Part shown: positions 1 through 13,149 of the stretch, one piece after another
How the letters are laid out: every line of letters begins with the position of its first letter
How positions within the stretch are numbered: the first letter of the stretch is position 1
From: Erythrobacter longus
Lineage (GTDB): Bacteria > Pseudomonadota > Alphaproteobacteria > Sphingomonadales > Sphingomonadaceae
Assembly: GCF_000715015.1 (NCBI RefSeq)
Contig: NZ_JMIW01000001.1
Coordinates: 248,001 to 312,000 of the forward strand
Length of the DNA: 64,000 nucleotides
Direction: 5' to 3'
The notes under the pieces: model-generated
Database searches by the model: none
What the model was told of the DNA's origin: nothing
Seen by the model: only the letters and a program-made list of their open reading frames with translations
Translations under genes and position numbers: made by a program

Positions 1-1771
<1,771 letters not shown>

Positions 1772-1786
1772 GAGCGACCCCATAAG

Positions 1787-2461
1787 CTACACGCTCGCCG
1801 CCGCCAAGCCGCCAGCTTGCGTAAAATAGCGATTCTTCCCCACCCACATGGCCAGAAGTGTCAAAACGCCAAAGGCAAAGAGCGATTGGATATAGAGAAA
1901 CAGGCTCGCCTCTGTCGGGTGAGGGGCAAACCAGTTGATCGCCTGCATCGCGAACAAGACAAGCAGCAGCACGAGGGGTTGCACAATCGGCCCGCGCGAT
2001 CGTTTTATATAGAAAAGGAAAGCGGCCAAAGTGATCCCGATCTCCAATGGCATGGCAATTTCAGGGAAATTCCAAAGGCCAAGGCCATAGAGTTCTTCGC
2101 CGCCTGCAAAAGTCAGATCGGGACGGTGTGTGACCCAATCCAGAACCCAGTGAGAGCCGACAACGCATGCGGTAAGAAGGCCTGCAAGGGTGTCTTTGTG
2201 CCAAATCGCAATGACAAGGCCAAACGCAAGCGCCCAAACGCCAGTGCCAACGACGCTGTGTGTGTAAGGCATATAATGCAGGTCAAACGGCACCATCACG
2301 GTGGCGTTTGGATCAATCCGCATCTTTTCAACACCGATCATGGCAAGAGCGAAAAACGCCCAATCAACCAATTGCGCGGCGACGAAATACGTCGCAAGCT
2401 TTGGCCCGCGCGAATAACTCGCCGCTGCTACGAATGCTGGTGCGAAATGACCTATAAACAT
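1787..2461 (-). CDS. Multi-pass membrane protein, unknown function
   Basis: This 224-residue protein has about six to seven hydrophobic segments. It carries scattered conserved-looking histidines and aspartates: MFIGHFAPAF at the N-terminus, PYTHSV near residue 66 and GSHWVLDWVTHRPDL near residue 102. The H/D pattern recalls membrane-bound metal-dependent hydrolases of the YdjM/DUF457 type, but the similarity is only by motif and I do not assign an activity. It lies 15 bp upstream of purL on the same strand, though nothing links it to purine synthesis. Confidence 0.75.
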   Translation of the reverse strand: MFIGHFAPAFVAAASYSRGPKLATYFVAAQLVDWAFFALAMIGVEKMRIDPNATVMVPFDLHYMPYTHSVVGTGVWALAFGLVIAIWHKDTLAGLLTACVVGSHWVLDWVTHRPDLTFAGGEELYGLGLWNFPEIAMPLEIGITLAAFLFYIKRSRGPIVQPLVLLLVLFAMQAINWFAPHPTEASLFLYIQSLFAFGVLTLLAMWVGKNRYFTQAGGLAAASV

Positions 2462-2529
2462 GAATGCGCCCCCGCAGATTGTTGTTCTTGTATTAGCCCC
2501 GGCTAACTAGCTTGCCTTAGCTCGCAGCG

Positions 2530-2934
2530 CTAGCGGGTGAAGCGTAATGCGATCCAGCATGCAAGGGTGCTGGTCGTGCCTGTTGCAAACGCTCCCCAGA
2601 AGATATCGAAAACCGTGACTTTGGTCGCCCATACTTTGAACACCGCCTGGCTGGTCAAATCGAAGGTCGCGTAACAAAGCGCGCCCAAAAGGACGCCGTT
2701 CAGAAGGCTTCTGCGCACATCGCCGCTTTCAAGACCGGGGCGGATTGCAAACCATATCATCCCCAGAAGATAGGCGACGTAGAAAACTCCTGCTGGTGCC
2801 ACATTGAAGCTATCGGCCATGATTTCGCCAATGTTGGGCTCATAAAGATTAGGGCCAGCCCAATTCAGCCAGATGGCATCCATCGCGCCAAAAATGACGG
2901 CAGCGCTCAAAAATGCGATCACATATCTGGTCAT
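2530..2934 (-). CDS. DUF2177 family membrane protein
   Basis: This small inner-membrane protein of 134 residues has four predicted membrane segments. The N-terminal MTRYVIAFLSAAVIFGAMDAIWL and the internal GVLLGALCYATFDLTSQAV are typical of the DUF2177 family, whose function is unknown. A longer reading frame begins at 3039, but the ATG at 2934 is preferred because AAAGGATC lies just upstream of it and the extra N-terminal residues are unlike the family. It is transcribed away from xseB. Confidence 0.8.
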   Translation of the reverse strand: MTRYVIAFLSAAVIFGAMDAIWLNWAGPNLYEPNIGEIMADSFNVAPAGVFYVAYLLGMIWFAIRPGLESGDVRRSLLNGVLLGALCYATFDLTSQAVFKVWATKVTVFDIFWGAFATGTTSTLACWIALRFTR

Positions 2935-3025
2935 AAGCTGATCCTTTCGGGTTTTTGGCTTCTGGTTTCGGGCTTGTGCAGATCCTTGACCAGTGGGGCC
3001 TTGACCGGGCGAGCGCGCAGCGTCA

Positions 3026-3295
3026 ATGCTCAAAGCCATGGATGAGGGAACGCAAACGCCAGAAATCGGCGATATGAGCTTTGAACAGGCGCTGACCGCG
3101 CTTGAAGAGATCGTGACACAATTGGAACGCGGCGATGTGGCGCTTGATAAGTCGATCGCGCTTTACGAGCACGGCGAAAAGCTGCGCGAGGCGTGCCAGA
3201 AAAGGCTCGATAGCGCACAGGCGAGGATCGAAAAGATCGTGGCCGGCAGCGATGGGAGCCCAAGCGGAACCGTGCCGCTTGATGGAGGCCAATAG
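3026..3295 (+). CDS. xseB: Exodeoxyribonuclease VII small subunit
   Basis: XseB is the small subunit of exonuclease VII, which degrades single-stranded DNA in both directions together with XseA (not in the window). The 89 residues include the family core MSFEQALTALEEIVTQLE, then GDVALDKSIALYEHGEKL and a coiled C-terminal helix with KRLDSAQARIEKI. An alternative start at 3038 gives 85 residues; neither has a strong ribosome binding site. The stop codon directly abuts the ispA start, as in many bacteria where xseB and ispA form an operon. Confidence 0.93.
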   Translation: MLKAMDEGTQTPEIGDMSFEQALTALEEIVTQLERGDVALDKSIALYEHGEKLREACQKRLDSAQARIEKIVAGSDGSPSGTVPLDGGQ

Positions 3296-4210
3296 ATGAG
3301 CGTGGTCGGTATGGACGGTGACCTGCTCAAAGACGGTCTCAAACGGGTTCAGGCCGAAATCGATTCGGTCTTTGATGCGTTTCTGCCAGTGCCATCTGAC
3401 ACGCGCGCACGCCTTGTCGAAGCGATGCGATACGCGGCGATTGGTGGCGGTAAACGGGTGCGGCCCTTGTTGTTGGTCACCACGGCGGAACTGTTTGGCG
3501 TCGATCGCACCTCGGCCTTGCGTGCAGGGGCTGCGGTGGAGGCAATCCATTGCTATTCGCTGATCCATGATGATCTGCCCTGCATGGACGATGACGATCT
3601 TCGCCATGGCAAGGCGACGTTGCACCATGTTTATGATGAGGCAACAGCCGTTCTTGCAGGTGACGCGCTCCACGCATTGGCCTTTGAAATCCTGGCCGAT
3701 CACGGCACCAGCTCCGATCCCTTTGTGCGCAGCGAGCTTATCGCAACTCTTGGCACCGCCAGCGGCATGAACGGCATGGCAGGCGGCCAGATGATGGATA
3801 TGGTCGCCGATGAAGAGGGCGTGACTTACGACCTTCAGGCGATCACGCGGCTACAGCAATTGAAGACAGGCGCGCTTTTGTCGTGCGCGGTCGAAATGGG
3901 CGCAGTGCTTGGCAAAGTTCCGGTTGAGGGCCGTGCCCACCTGCGCGCCTATTCCCGCGACATCGGCCTTGCATTCCAGATTGCCGACGACCTTCTCGAT
4001 GTTGAAGGTGATGCGCAGTTGGCCGGCAAGGCTCTTCGTAAAGACGAAGGCCAGGGCAAACAGACATTCGTCACCCTGATGGGCGCAGATCAAGCCCGCG
4101 ATCAGGCACGAATGCTGGTCGATCAGGCCATTGGTCACTTGAGCTCGCACGGGTCCGAGGCAGACACTTTGCGGGCATTGGCACGCTTTATCGTGGAGCG
4201 GGACAGGTAA
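3296..4210 (+). CDS. ispA: Polyprenyl (farnesyl) diphosphate synthase
   Basis: This trans-isoprenyl diphosphate synthase condenses IPP with allylic diphosphates to give farnesyl (or geranylgeranyl) diphosphate for quinones, bactoprenol and carotenoids. The 304-residue length is normal. The first aspartate-rich motif is seen in LIHDDLPCMDDDDLRHG near residue 90 and the second in FQIADDLLDVEGD near residue 228; GGGKRVRP is the IPP-binding region. The start abuts the xseB stop, and the stop overlaps the next start (TAATG), so xseB, ispA, the lipoprotein gene and coaD are probably one transcript. Chain length of the product cannot be decided from sequence. Confidence 0.93.
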   Translation: MSVVGMDGDLLKDGLKRVQAEIDSVFDAFLPVPSDTRARLVEAMRYAAIGGGKRVRPLLLVTTAELFGVDRTSALRAGAAVEAIHCYSLIHDDLPCMDDDDLRHGKATLHHVYDEATAVLAGDALHALAFEILADHGTSSDPFVRSELIATLGTASGMNGMAGGQMMDMVADEEGVTYDLQAITRLQQLKTGALLSCAVEMGAVLGKVPVEGRAHLRAYSRDIGLAFQIADDLLDVEGDAQLAGKALRKDEGQGKQTFVTLMGADQARDQARMLVDQAIGHLSSHGSEADTLRALARFIVERDR

Positions 4211-4647
4211 TGCGATCAACTGTGATCCTTGTAAGCCTTTGTCTTGCGTTAAATGCTTGCTCATCAGAACCGGCAGAGGTTGATGGTGAACGTGTTTCCG
4301 AAGAGCCCTTCGAATTGACACCGCCCACTGAAGTCGCCGCTTCGCAGATGAAAGTGTATATCAATATTCTGGTTGATCGCTTCGATGCTCAAACCTGCCT
4401 TGATGCGCAGGTATTGGAATATGGCGGGAAACGGGGTGACAATGGACATGAAGTTCACCGTTCTTATCAGGCTGATTTGGAATGTCTGGATGCGGTTGAA
4501 GCTGAGTTGTTGTCCGTTGGCTTTGAGCTGGATGTCGAGCAAACCTATGTCGCAACTCGTGACAATGGCTGGGTGGAACGCGTTGCTTTTGAACGTGATG
4601 AAGACGGCGAAACTGGCACAATCAAATGGGTGGAGGTTAATCCATGA
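4210..4647 (+). CDS. Putative lipoprotein of unknown function
   Basis: The 145-residue protein begins with a short signal peptide ending in a lipobox (LALNAC, Cys17), so it is probably a lipoprotein. The mature part is acidic and has two further cysteines in the stretches FDAQTCLDAQ and QADLECLDAV, which could form a disulfide. I recognise no domain. The start overlaps the ispA stop by one base, and the 3' end overlaps the coaD start by four bases (ATGA), which indicates translational coupling. Confidence 0.75.
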   Translation: MRSTVILVSLCLALNACSSEPAEVDGERVSEEPFELTPPTEVAASQMKVYINILVDRFDAQTCLDAQVLEYGGKRGDNGHEVHRSYQADLECLDAVEAELLSVGFELDVEQTYVATRDNGWVERVAFERDEDGETGTIKWVEVNP

Positions 4648-5156
4648 GCAAGCGCATCGGGATTTACCCCGGCACCTTTGATCCGATCACTTTGGGCCAC
4701 ACCGATATTATTCGGCGAGGCGCTAAACTCGTGGACGAACTGATCATCGGGGTCACCACAAACCCTTCCAAAAACCCGATGTTCTCTACCGAAGAGCGCT
4801 TTGCGATGGTTGAGCGCGAGGTGAAGGCACTTGGTCTTACCAATGTGAAAGTGGTGGGTTTCAACGCGCTTCTTGTGAAGTTTGCGAACAAGATGGGTGC
4901 CAATGTCATCATCCGCGGCCTGCGCGCTGTTGCGGACTTTGAATATGAGTATCAGATGGCCGGCATGAACCAGCAACTGGATGAGGAAATCGAGACCATC
5001 TTCCTTATGGCGGATGTCTCGCTCCAGCCGATTGCCTCGAAACTGGTCAAAGAGATCGCCCTGTATGGCGGCGATATTACTCCGTTTGTCAGCGCCGAGG
5101 TCAAAGGCGAGGTCAACACCCGCGTTGCCGAAACAGGGCGCAAAGGCGATTACTGA
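4644..5156 (+). CDS. coaD: Phosphopantetheine adenylyltransferase
   Basis: CoaD transfers AMP from ATP to 4'-phosphopantetheine, giving dephospho-CoA, the penultimate step of coenzyme A synthesis. The 170-residue length is standard. The nucleotidyltransferase motif YPGTFDPITLGHTDII at the N-terminus holds the T/HxGH signature. NVIIRGLRAVADFEYEYQM and the C-terminal substrate-binding residues are also present. It is the last gene tightly coupled to the xseB-ispA group. Confidence 0.97.
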   Translation: MSKRIGIYPGTFDPITLGHTDIIRRGAKLVDELIIGVTTNPSKNPMFSTEERFAMVEREVKALGLTNVKVVGFNALLVKFANKMGANVIIRGLRAVADFEYEYQMAGMNQQLDEEIETIFLMADVSLQPIASKLVKEIALYGGDITPFVSAEVKGEVNTRVAETGRKGDY

Positions 5157-5273
5157 GCGCGGGTAACAGGCCCGGGTGCGCATCTGTGCAGCAAACCACA
5201 CTCATTCATTGAAGTGTCAGGGATGCGCCGTTAGATGGCACGTAACAAATTTTTACGGACCAAAGCAAAATCC

Positions 5274-5957
5274 ATGATCAAATCGCTCACCACCTCTTTG
5301 ACGGCTCTAAGTCTGCTCGCGTTTTCGGGCACCGCTTTTGCGCAGGACGAAGAGGCGCCTGCTCCACAGGACACACGCACATATCCTCCTGTCAGCTTTG
5401 ATCAGACCGAGAAGCCTGAAAACGTCTGGGTGCTTGATCTTTCCAACGGTGAACGGGTGAAAATCCGCCTGATGGAAGAGTGGGCACCGGCCCATGTGGA
5501 GCGCATCAAGACACTGACGCGTCAGGGTTTTTACGATGGTGTGATTTTTCACCGTGTGATCGACGGCTTTATGGCTCAGGGCGGCGACCCTACCGGCACA
5601 GGGCAGGGCGGCTCGGAGCTTCCTGATCTCAACGAAGAATTTAATCCGATGCCGCACGTTCGCGGCTCGGTCGCGATGGCCCGTGCTACCGAAGAAAACA
5701 GCGCGAACAGCCAGTTCTTCATCGTGTTCTACCCGCGCTTCAGCCTCGACAAACGCTACACCAATTTTGGCCGCGTCATCGAAAATATGGCCGCCGTCGA
5801 TGCGATCAACAAAGGTGAGCCACCAGCGGACCCGACCCGTATCGTTCAAGCTTCGCTTGCCGTTGATAACAAGCCGGTACCTGCTCCGGCTTCCGCTCCG
5901 GCAATTGAGCAAGAGCTTACCGCTGACCTTTTGAACGCTCCACTGGGCTCGCAATAG
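5274..5957 (+). CDS. Exported cyclophilin-type peptidylprolyl isomerase
   Basis: This is a cyclophilin (PpiA-like) predicted to catalyse cis-trans isomerisation of prolyl bonds in the periplasm. A signal peptide ends in GTAFAQ. The catalytic core is clear: GVIFHRVIDGFMAQGGDPTG holds the active-site Arg/Phe pair, followed by NSQFFIVF and the tail region YTNFGRV. A Pro/Ala-rich tail of about 40 residues follows the domain. The reading frame extends to an ATG at 5235, which would add 13 basic residues ahead of the signal peptide; I prefer 5274 but both are possible. A stem-loop lies just downstream. Confidence 0.92.
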   Translation: MIKSLTTSLTALSLLAFSGTAFAQDEEAPAPQDTRTYPPVSFDQTEKPENVWVLDLSNGERVKIRLMEEWAPAHVERIKTLTRQGFYDGVIFHRVIDGFMAQGGDPTGTGQGGSELPDLNEEFNPMPHVRGSVAMARATEENSANSQFFIVFYPRFSLDKRYTNFGRVIENMAAVDAINKGEPPADPTRIVQASLAVDNKPVPAPASAPAIEQELTADLLNAPLGSQ

Positions 5958-5961
5958 AAGT

Positions 5962-5979
5962 GTAGGCCGGAAGGCCTAC
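5962..5979 (+). terminator. Stem-loop after peptidylprolyl isomerase gene
   Basis: A perfect seven-base-pair inverted repeat (GTAGGCC, loop GGAA, GGCCTAC) begins four bases after the stop codon. No run of T follows, so it may be a weak terminator or an mRNA-stabilising hairpin ahead of queA rather than a strong intrinsic terminator. Confidence 0.5.
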
Positions 5980-6026
5980 GCAGAAATGGGTTTTCGCAAT
6001 CGCATGGACGCACTAATGCGCTGCGC

Positions 6027-7064
6027 ATGCGTGTAGACCTTTTCAATTTTGAGCTTCCCCAGGACCGTATCGCCTTAAGGCCGGTTCGCCCGCGCGATGC
6101 GGCGCGCATGCTGGTTGTTCGCGGGCAAGATGCACCTTTCGTGGACGCTGGCGTTCTGGACCTGCCGAAAATGCTGCGGCCCGGCGACGTTCTGGTCTTC
6201 AACGACACGCGCGTTTTGCCTGCGCAATTGGAAGGTCGCCGCGTGGGCGGTGAGGCCCGTATTGGTGCGACATTGCACAAGCGATTGGACCTGCGCCGTT
6301 GGCAAGCCTTTGTCCGCAATGCCAAACGCGTGAAAGAAGGCGATCAATTGATCTTTGGCGGAGGCGTTACCGCCATTGCGCAAGACCGCTTCAAGGACGG
6401 TTCGATCACGCTCTTTTTCGAAGGGGATGAGCCGGTTGAAGTCCTGCTGGACCGGGCAGGGACAATGCCGCTCCCACCTTACATAGCATTAAGGCGCGGC
6501 GTGGATGAGCAGGATTTGTCCGACTACCAAACCATGTTTGCCGCCGAAGATGGCGCAGTGGCCGCCCCCACGGCCAGCCTGCATTTTACACAGCGCCTTG
6601 TCGAAGCGCTGGATGCACGCGGTATCGGGCGCGAAACGCTGACATTGCATGTGGGGGCTGGGACCTTTCTTCCGGTAAAGGCGGATGACACGGACGACCA
6701 CCAGATGCACTCGGAATTTGGCCGTATTTCCGCTGCAACAGCCCAGCGCCTGAACGAAGCGCGCGAGGCGGGCGGGCGGGTTATTGCGGTTGGCACCACC
6801 TCCCTGCGCACCCTTGAAAGCGCGGCGGGAGAAGACGGGAAACTGCGAGAGTTTGCCGACGACACTGACATCTTCATCACGCCCGGCTATCGCTTTCGCG
6901 TGGTCGACGGGTTGATGACGAATTTCCACCTTCCCAAGTCCACTTTGATGATGCTGGTCAGCGCGCTGATGGGGCGTGAGCGGATGATGGACGCGTACAC
7001 CCATGCGATCCAAAACGATTACCGCTTTTATTCCTATGGTGACTCATCGCTGCTCCTGCCCTAG
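6027..7064 (+). CDS. queA: S-adenosylmethionine:tRNA ribosyltransferase-isomerase
   Basis: QueA transfers and isomerises the ribosyl group of S-adenosylmethionine onto preQ1-modified tRNA, giving epoxyqueuosine. At 345 residues it has normal length. Family blocks include [10 protein letters not shown] at the N-terminus, [25 protein letters not shown], and the conserved ASLHFT and [11 protein letters not shown], with a C-terminal [20 protein letters not shown]. It is separated from tgt, which acts earlier in the same pathway, by a two-gene ABC transporter on the same strand. Confidence 0.97.
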   Translation: MRVDLFNFELPQDRIALRPVRPRDAARMLVVRGQDAPFVDAGVLDLPKMLRPGDVLVFNDTRVLPAQLEGRRVGGEARIGATLHKRLDLRRWQAFVRNAKRVKEGDQLIFGGGVTAIAQDRFKDGSITLFFEGDEPVEVLLDRAGTMPLPPYIALRRGVDEQDLSDYQTMFAAEDGAVAAPTASLHFTQRLVEALDARGIGRETLTLHVGAGTFLPVKADDTDDHQMHSEFGRISAATAQRLNEAREAGGRVIAVGTTSLRTLESAAGEDGKLREFADDTDIFITPGYRFRVVDGLMTNFHLPKSTLMMLVSALMGRERMMDAYTHAIQNDYRFYSYGDSSLLLP

Positions 7065-7075
7065 CGGGTGTCACT

Positions 7076-8037
7076 ATGTCCGATCCTATCCTTTCCATTA
7101 GCGGCCTCAGCAAGGTCTATTCCGGCCCAAAAGGCGGCGGCGTGAAAGCGCTCGACAATGTCGACCTCGATATTCGCGAAGGAGAGATTTTCGCGCTTCT
7201 GGGACCGAATGGTGCAGGCAAGACGACTTTGATCGGGGCTGTGTGCGGTTTGGTTCGGCCAACCTCGGGCACCATCACCGCCTTTGGCAGTGACCTTGCC
7301 AGCGATTGGCGTTCCGCAAGGGCTCGCATCGGTTTGGTCCCGCAAGAGCTTTCGACCGATATGTTCGAGACGGTTTGGCGCGCGGTTTCCTATTCACGCG
7401 GTCTGTTCGGCCTTGCACCCGACAAGGCGCGGATCGAGGAAATCCTGCGCTCGCTCAGCCTTTGGGAGAAGAAAGACAGCCAGATCCGTGAGCTTTCCGG
7501 CGGGATGAAGCGCCGGGTGTTGATCGCAAAGGCGCTCGCACATGAACCCGACCTTTTGTTCCTTGATGAACCGACCGCAGGGGTCGATGTCGAACTGCGC
7601 AAAGGGATGTGGGAACAGATCGGTGCCCTTCGTGACAGGGGCGCGACGATCATTCTGACGACCCACTATATCGAAGAGGCAGAATTGATGGCGGACCGGG
7701 TCGGCATCATTCGTAAGGGCCGCATCCTGATGGTCGATGATAAAGCGTCGATCATGCAGCATATGGGCAGCACCGAAGCTGTGCTCACACTGGCTGAGCC
7801 GTTGGACGCTGTTCCGGCAAGCCTTGCAGAATTTGCACTGACGCTGGGCGAGGGCGGGCGATCGCTCATCTATCGCGGTGGCGGGGCCGAAGAGACGCAA
7901 GGCGGCAATGCTGAGGTCGCAAGGCTGACTAAGGCATTGATTGCAGACGGTATTGACTACACCGGGATCGACATTCACGATTCCTCGCTTGAGGATATTT
8001 TCGTCGATCTGGTTTCTGCCCGCGAAGAGGAGCCCGC

Positions 8038-8041
<4 letters not shown>
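7076..8041 (+). CDS. ABC transporter ATP-binding protein (ABC-2 type exporter)
   Basis: This ATPase subunit has 321 residues. The Walker A motif GPNGAGKTT is at about residue 43, the ABC signature LSGGMKRR at about 142, Walker B LLFLDEPTAG at about 162, and the switch histidine in TTHYIEEAE. The C-terminal 80 residues resemble the regulatory tail of NodI/YadG-like ATPases. It overlaps the permease gene by four bases (ATGA), so the two are translationally coupled. The substrate is unknown. Its position between queA and tgt does not by itself imply a role in queuosine metabolism. Confidence 0.92.
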
Positions 8042-9950
<1,909 letters not shown>

Positions 9951-9952
<2 letters not shown>

Positions 9953-9967
9953 GCTTTGACAAAGCTC
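9951..9967 (+). terminator. Stem-loop at tgt stop codon
   Basis: A perfect inverted repeat (GAGCTTT, loop GAC, AAAGCTC) overlaps the tgt stop codon. A T-rich stretch is present but not a clean U-run. It could terminate the queA-ABC-tgt transcript before the peptidase gene. Confidence 0.5.
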
Positions 9968-10013
9968 TGATACTTCGTAATATTAGCTCCATATTGTGAT
10001 GGGGCCAAAATTC

Positions 10014-12017
10014 ATGAAATCGACTGTTCCGGGCCTTTGGGGCCTTTTTTCGTGCGTCCTGCTTGCGGGCTCGGCTTTCACCTCGCCTGTTTTGGCGTCG
10101 GAGGCTGAAGAGGATGCGAAACGCTTTGGTGCACGTTCTTCCGTGCTCGACATCAGCCTCTCGCCCAGCGGCACAAAGCTTGCGTGGATTGCGCCGGGCC
10201 CCGGCCATACTGAACAGCTCTTCGTGATCGATATGGAGGATGGCAAAGGCGTCACCCCGATAAGCACCAATTCCGCAGTCCACGCTGATCTTTCGCGCTG
10301 CGAATGGGCAACGGACGAACGGCTCGTGTGTGAGATTTACGGGATGAGCAAGGCGGGAGACGGTGTGCTTGTCCCGTTCACTCGCATGTTCACAATCGGC
10401 GATGACGGGTCAGATGTTACCTCCCTGACCGAACGAAGCACCTCGCGCTCGCTGGGTTTCAATCAGGATGGCGGCGATATTGTTGCTCTTGATATTGAGG
10501 GCGAGGAAGGCCGCCTTCTTATGACCCGCAACTATATTCCCGAACGAACGACCGGCACCCGCATGGCAAGCAGCAAAGAAGGGCTGGGTGTCGACCAAAT
10601 CGATGTTGAGAACGGTAAGCGGCGCACCGAACTGCAACCAGACGCCGGTGCAGATTATTACATTGCCGATGACAAGGGATATGTCCGCCTAAAAGCGCGC
10701 AGTGCAACCGATAGCAGCGGTTATGTGAAGGACAGCCGCATGTATCTTGTGCGTGAAAGCGGCAAGAACAATTGGGAGCGGTTGGCTGATATCACGTTGA
10801 ACGGCGAGCAAATCGAATTCACACCTGCGGCCATTGATGCCGGTTCAAATCAGCTTTTTGCCTACAGCACGATCAATGGGTACGTTGCGTTAGTCGGCAT
10901 CCCGCTTGATGGTAGCGGAACAGCGAAGATCATCGCAGCGCGCGATGATGTCGATGTGGACGGTCTTGTGCGTATCGGCCGTCAACGCCGCGTGGTCGGC
11001 GTCAGCTACGCCACGGAAAAGCGCGCGGTTGAATATTTCGACGAAGAGCTAGCATCATTGGCAAAAGCGCTGGGCCAGGCTCTGCCAAAACAGCCTCTGA
11101 TCAATTTTGCAGGTGCGAGTTCGGATGAGAGCAAACTCATCATCATCGCATCCTCAGACACCGATCCGGGGACGGTTTATCTCTTTGATAAGGGGGCAAA
11201 GAAGCTCGAAGTGCTGTTGGCGATGCGCGATCCGTTGGTGGATCGCACAATGGGAGAGATGCGGCCGATCACTTTTCCGGCAAGCGATGGCACGCAAATT
11301 CCGGGGTATTTGACCCTGCCGCCCGGTTCCGATGGAAAGGGCTTGCCCGCGATTGTGCTCCCCCATGGCGGCCCTGCGGCACGCGATTATTGGGGTTTTG
11401 ACTGGATGGTTCAATTCTTCACAGCCCGCGGCTTTGCCGTTCTCCAACCCAATTTCAGAGGGTCGGCAGGTTACGGCGAAGCATGGTTTGGCCGCAACGG
11501 ATATCAGGAATGGGATGTTGCCATTGGCGATGTGAACGATGCGGGCCGGTGGATGATTTCCGAAGGAATTGCAGCCCCCGACAAGCTTGCTATCGTTGGC
11601 TGGTCTTATGGCGGCTATGCGGCGCTGCAATCGCAAGTGGTGGATCCGCAGCTCTACAAAGCGGTCGTCGCCATCGCTCCTGTGACAGACCTTGAATATC
11701 TGCGCTCTGACGCGCGCGCATACACCAATTTCCGGTTTCGTGATGAGCAGTTGGGGCGTGGGCCTCACATCGACGCAGGCAGCCCACGTCGTCATGCGGA
11801 GAAATTCGCAGCACCCGTTGCCCTGTTCCACGGGACGCTGGACGTTAATGTGGATGTGCGCCACTCCAAGGGCATGGCCGATGCGCTGAATGATGCGGGC
11901 AAGCCGGTGACCTATGTGGAGTTTGAAGACCTTCGCCATGGCCTTCGCGACAGCGATGCCCGCACCAGGATGCTGGGATCAATTGATAGTTTCCTGACGC
12001 AGAGCCTTGGCCGCTAA
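10014..12017 (+). CDS. Exported S9-family (prolyl oligopeptidase-like) peptidase
   Basis: This serine peptidase of the S9 family (acylaminoacyl/dipeptidyl peptidase-like) is probably periplasmic. A signal peptide of about 28 residues ends near SPVLAS. The N-terminal 370 residues form a beta-propeller-like region, and the alpha/beta-hydrolase domain follows. The nucleophile is in GWSYGGYAA, the oxyanion-side motif is LPHGGPAARD, the Asp lies in DVNVDVRHS and the His in EDLRHGLRD. The frame opens with GTG at 9996, but ATG at 10014 starts the signal peptide cleanly. The peptide substrate is unknown. Confidence 0.93.
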   Translation: MKSTVPGLWGLFSCVLLAGSAFTSPVLASEAEEDAKRFGARSSVLDISLSPSGTKLAWIAPGPGHTEQLFVIDMEDGKGVTPISTNSAVHADLSRCEWATDERLVCEIYGMSKAGDGVLVPFTRMFTIGDDGSDVTSLTERSTSRSLGFNQDGGDIVALDIEGEEGRLLMTRNYIPERTTGTRMASSKEGLGVDQIDVENGKRRTELQPDAGADYYIADDKGYVRLKARSATDSSGYVKDSRMYLVRESGKNNWERLADITLNGEQIEFTPAAIDAGSNQLFAYSTINGYVALVGIPLDGSGTAKIIAARDDVDVDGLVRIGRQRRVVGVSYATEKRAVEYFDEELASLAKALGQALPKQPLINFAGASSDESKLIIIASSDTDPGTVYLFDKGAKKLEVLLAMRDPLVDRTMGEMRPITFPASDGTQIPGYLTLPPGSDGKGLPAIVLPHGGPAARDYWGFDWMVQFFTARGFAVLQPNFRGSAGYGEAWFGRNGYQEWDVAIGDVNDAGRWMISEGIAAPDKLAIVGWSYGGYAALQSQVVDPQLYKAVVAIAPVTDLEYLRSDARAYTNFRFRDEQLGRGPHIDAGSPRRHAEKFAAPVALFHGTLDVNVDVRHSKGMADALNDAGKPVTYVEFEDLRHGLRDSDARTRMLGSIDSFLTQSLGR

Positions 12018-12086
12018 ATCTGGCGGTCGAAATTGTCATAGAAACCCCTCTCGACAAATCCGCCGCAAGAGGCCAAGTGCCTTTGC

Positions 12087-12419
12087 ATGAACGACACTTC
12101 CGCCAGACTGCCCGAGACTGCAAAACTCCCTGAACAGTGCGAAACCATGATCGATGTGCGCGCCGGAGTTGATGCGACCGACCGCGAACTTGTGGCACTT
12201 TTGGAACGGCGCTTTGGCTATATGCGCGCGGCCGCCCGGATTAAGCCAACGCGCGATGCGGTTCGTGATGAAGACCGCAAAGCCAGCGTCATTGCCGCCG
12301 CCGTTGCGGAGGCAGAGGATCGCGGACTTCCCGGTGATTTGATTGGCGAGCTTTGGGAGCAGTTGGTCGAAGGCTCCATCGCCTATGAATTTGTCCATTG
12401 GGACCAAATTCGCGACTAG
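12087..12419 (+). CDS. Chorismate mutase (AroQ type)
   Basis: This 110-residue AroQ-fold chorismate mutase converts chorismate to prephenate for phenylalanine and tyrosine synthesis. The first helix carries VRAGVDATDRELVALLERRF, the second part has AARIKPTRDAVRDEDRK with the Arg and Lys used for substrate binding, and LWEQLVEGSIAYE closes the helix bundle. There is no signal peptide, so it is cytoplasmic. Its stop overlaps the stop of the convergent next gene in a shared CTAG. Confidence 0.88.
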   Translation: MNDTSARLPETAKLPEQCETMIDVRAGVDATDRELVALLERRFGYMRAAARIKPTRDAVRDEDRKASVIAAAVAEAEDRGLPGDLIGELWEQLVEGSIAYEFVHWDQIRD

Positions 12420-13045
12420 CCTTTGCCAAGGAATGCGGCGAGACGAGATGTCTTCATCTCAGGTGATTTCGGGCGGATTGAGCGCGCCATTTTCTCAATC
12501 TTGGCTGTCCATTTGTCGATGTGCTTCTCTGTGCCACCGCCTTTGATTACACCGCAAGGTAGGAACCGCACTGGGGCGAAGCCGACAAAGCCTAAGATCT
12601 GACCCTTCCAGCGTCTTATAATGGAGTTGCCGTAGAGAAGGCGCAGAAAGAAGGGCGGGGTGTCCATCGTGGCGATCACATCCGCTGAACGCCCCTCAAG
12701 ATATTTGTCCCACAGCATCCCTTTCTCGTGAAACTGGTACATAAATCCGGGCAGGAAGAGGCGGTCGATCAGGCCCTTAAGCTCAGCTGGTTCAGCGCCC
12801 CACCACATCGGGAAGGCGAATACTGCGTGATCGCAAGCGTCGAACTTTTCTGCGAGCAATTGAATATCCGGCTCCCAATCGGTGCGCTTGAGATAGCCAT
12901 GCTTGAGGTTGGGTTTGAATTCCATATCGCGCACATTCACGCGCGTTATCTCAGTGTCTGAAGGCAGAGCGGCTTGGTAGATATCAAGAAGGTGCGATGA
13001 AAAACGTCCCTCATCGGGATGGCCGTCAATCAGTAGTATGTTCAT
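12416..13045 (-). CDS. Flavodoxin-fold NAD(P)H oxidoreductase
   Basis: This 209-residue protein belongs to the NQO1/MdaB/KefF-like quinone reductase family. Visible features are the N-terminal FMN-binding strand MNILLIDGHPDEGRFS, the central HAVFAFPMWWGAEPAELKGL loop and VIATMDTPPFF. A C-terminal extension of about 30 residues is basic. It stands alone between convergent and same-strand neighbours. A second family member lies at 42918, in the FixLJ region. Confidence 0.85.
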   Translation of the reverse strand: MNILLIDGHPDEGRFSSHLLDIYQAALPSDTEITRVNVRDMEFKPNLKHGYLKRTDWEPDIQLLAEKFDACDHAVFAFPMWWGAEPAELKGLIDRLFLPGFMYQFHEKGMLWDKYLEGRSADVIATMDTPPFFLRLLYGNSIIRRWKGQILGFVGFAPVRFLPCGVIKGGGTEKHIDKWTAKIEKMARSIRPKSPEMKTSRLAAFLGKG

Positions 13046-13086
13046 CTTGTTGATCCCTTTTCATGCCAACCTTGCAAAAAGAGCTC

Positions 13087-13119
13087 CAAAAGAAAAGGGC
13101 GGCCCAATCGGACCGCCCT
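13087..13119 (-). terminator. Intrinsic terminator of rpsD
   Basis: On the minus strand a stem AGGGCGG / CCGCCCT with a ten-base loop is followed at once by TTTCTTTT, and it lies about 30 bases beyond the rpsD stop. This is the clearest Rho-independent terminator I found in the window. Confidence 0.85.
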
Positions 13120-13149
13120 GAATTCTTGTCTGATGTTCGCTCACGGTAA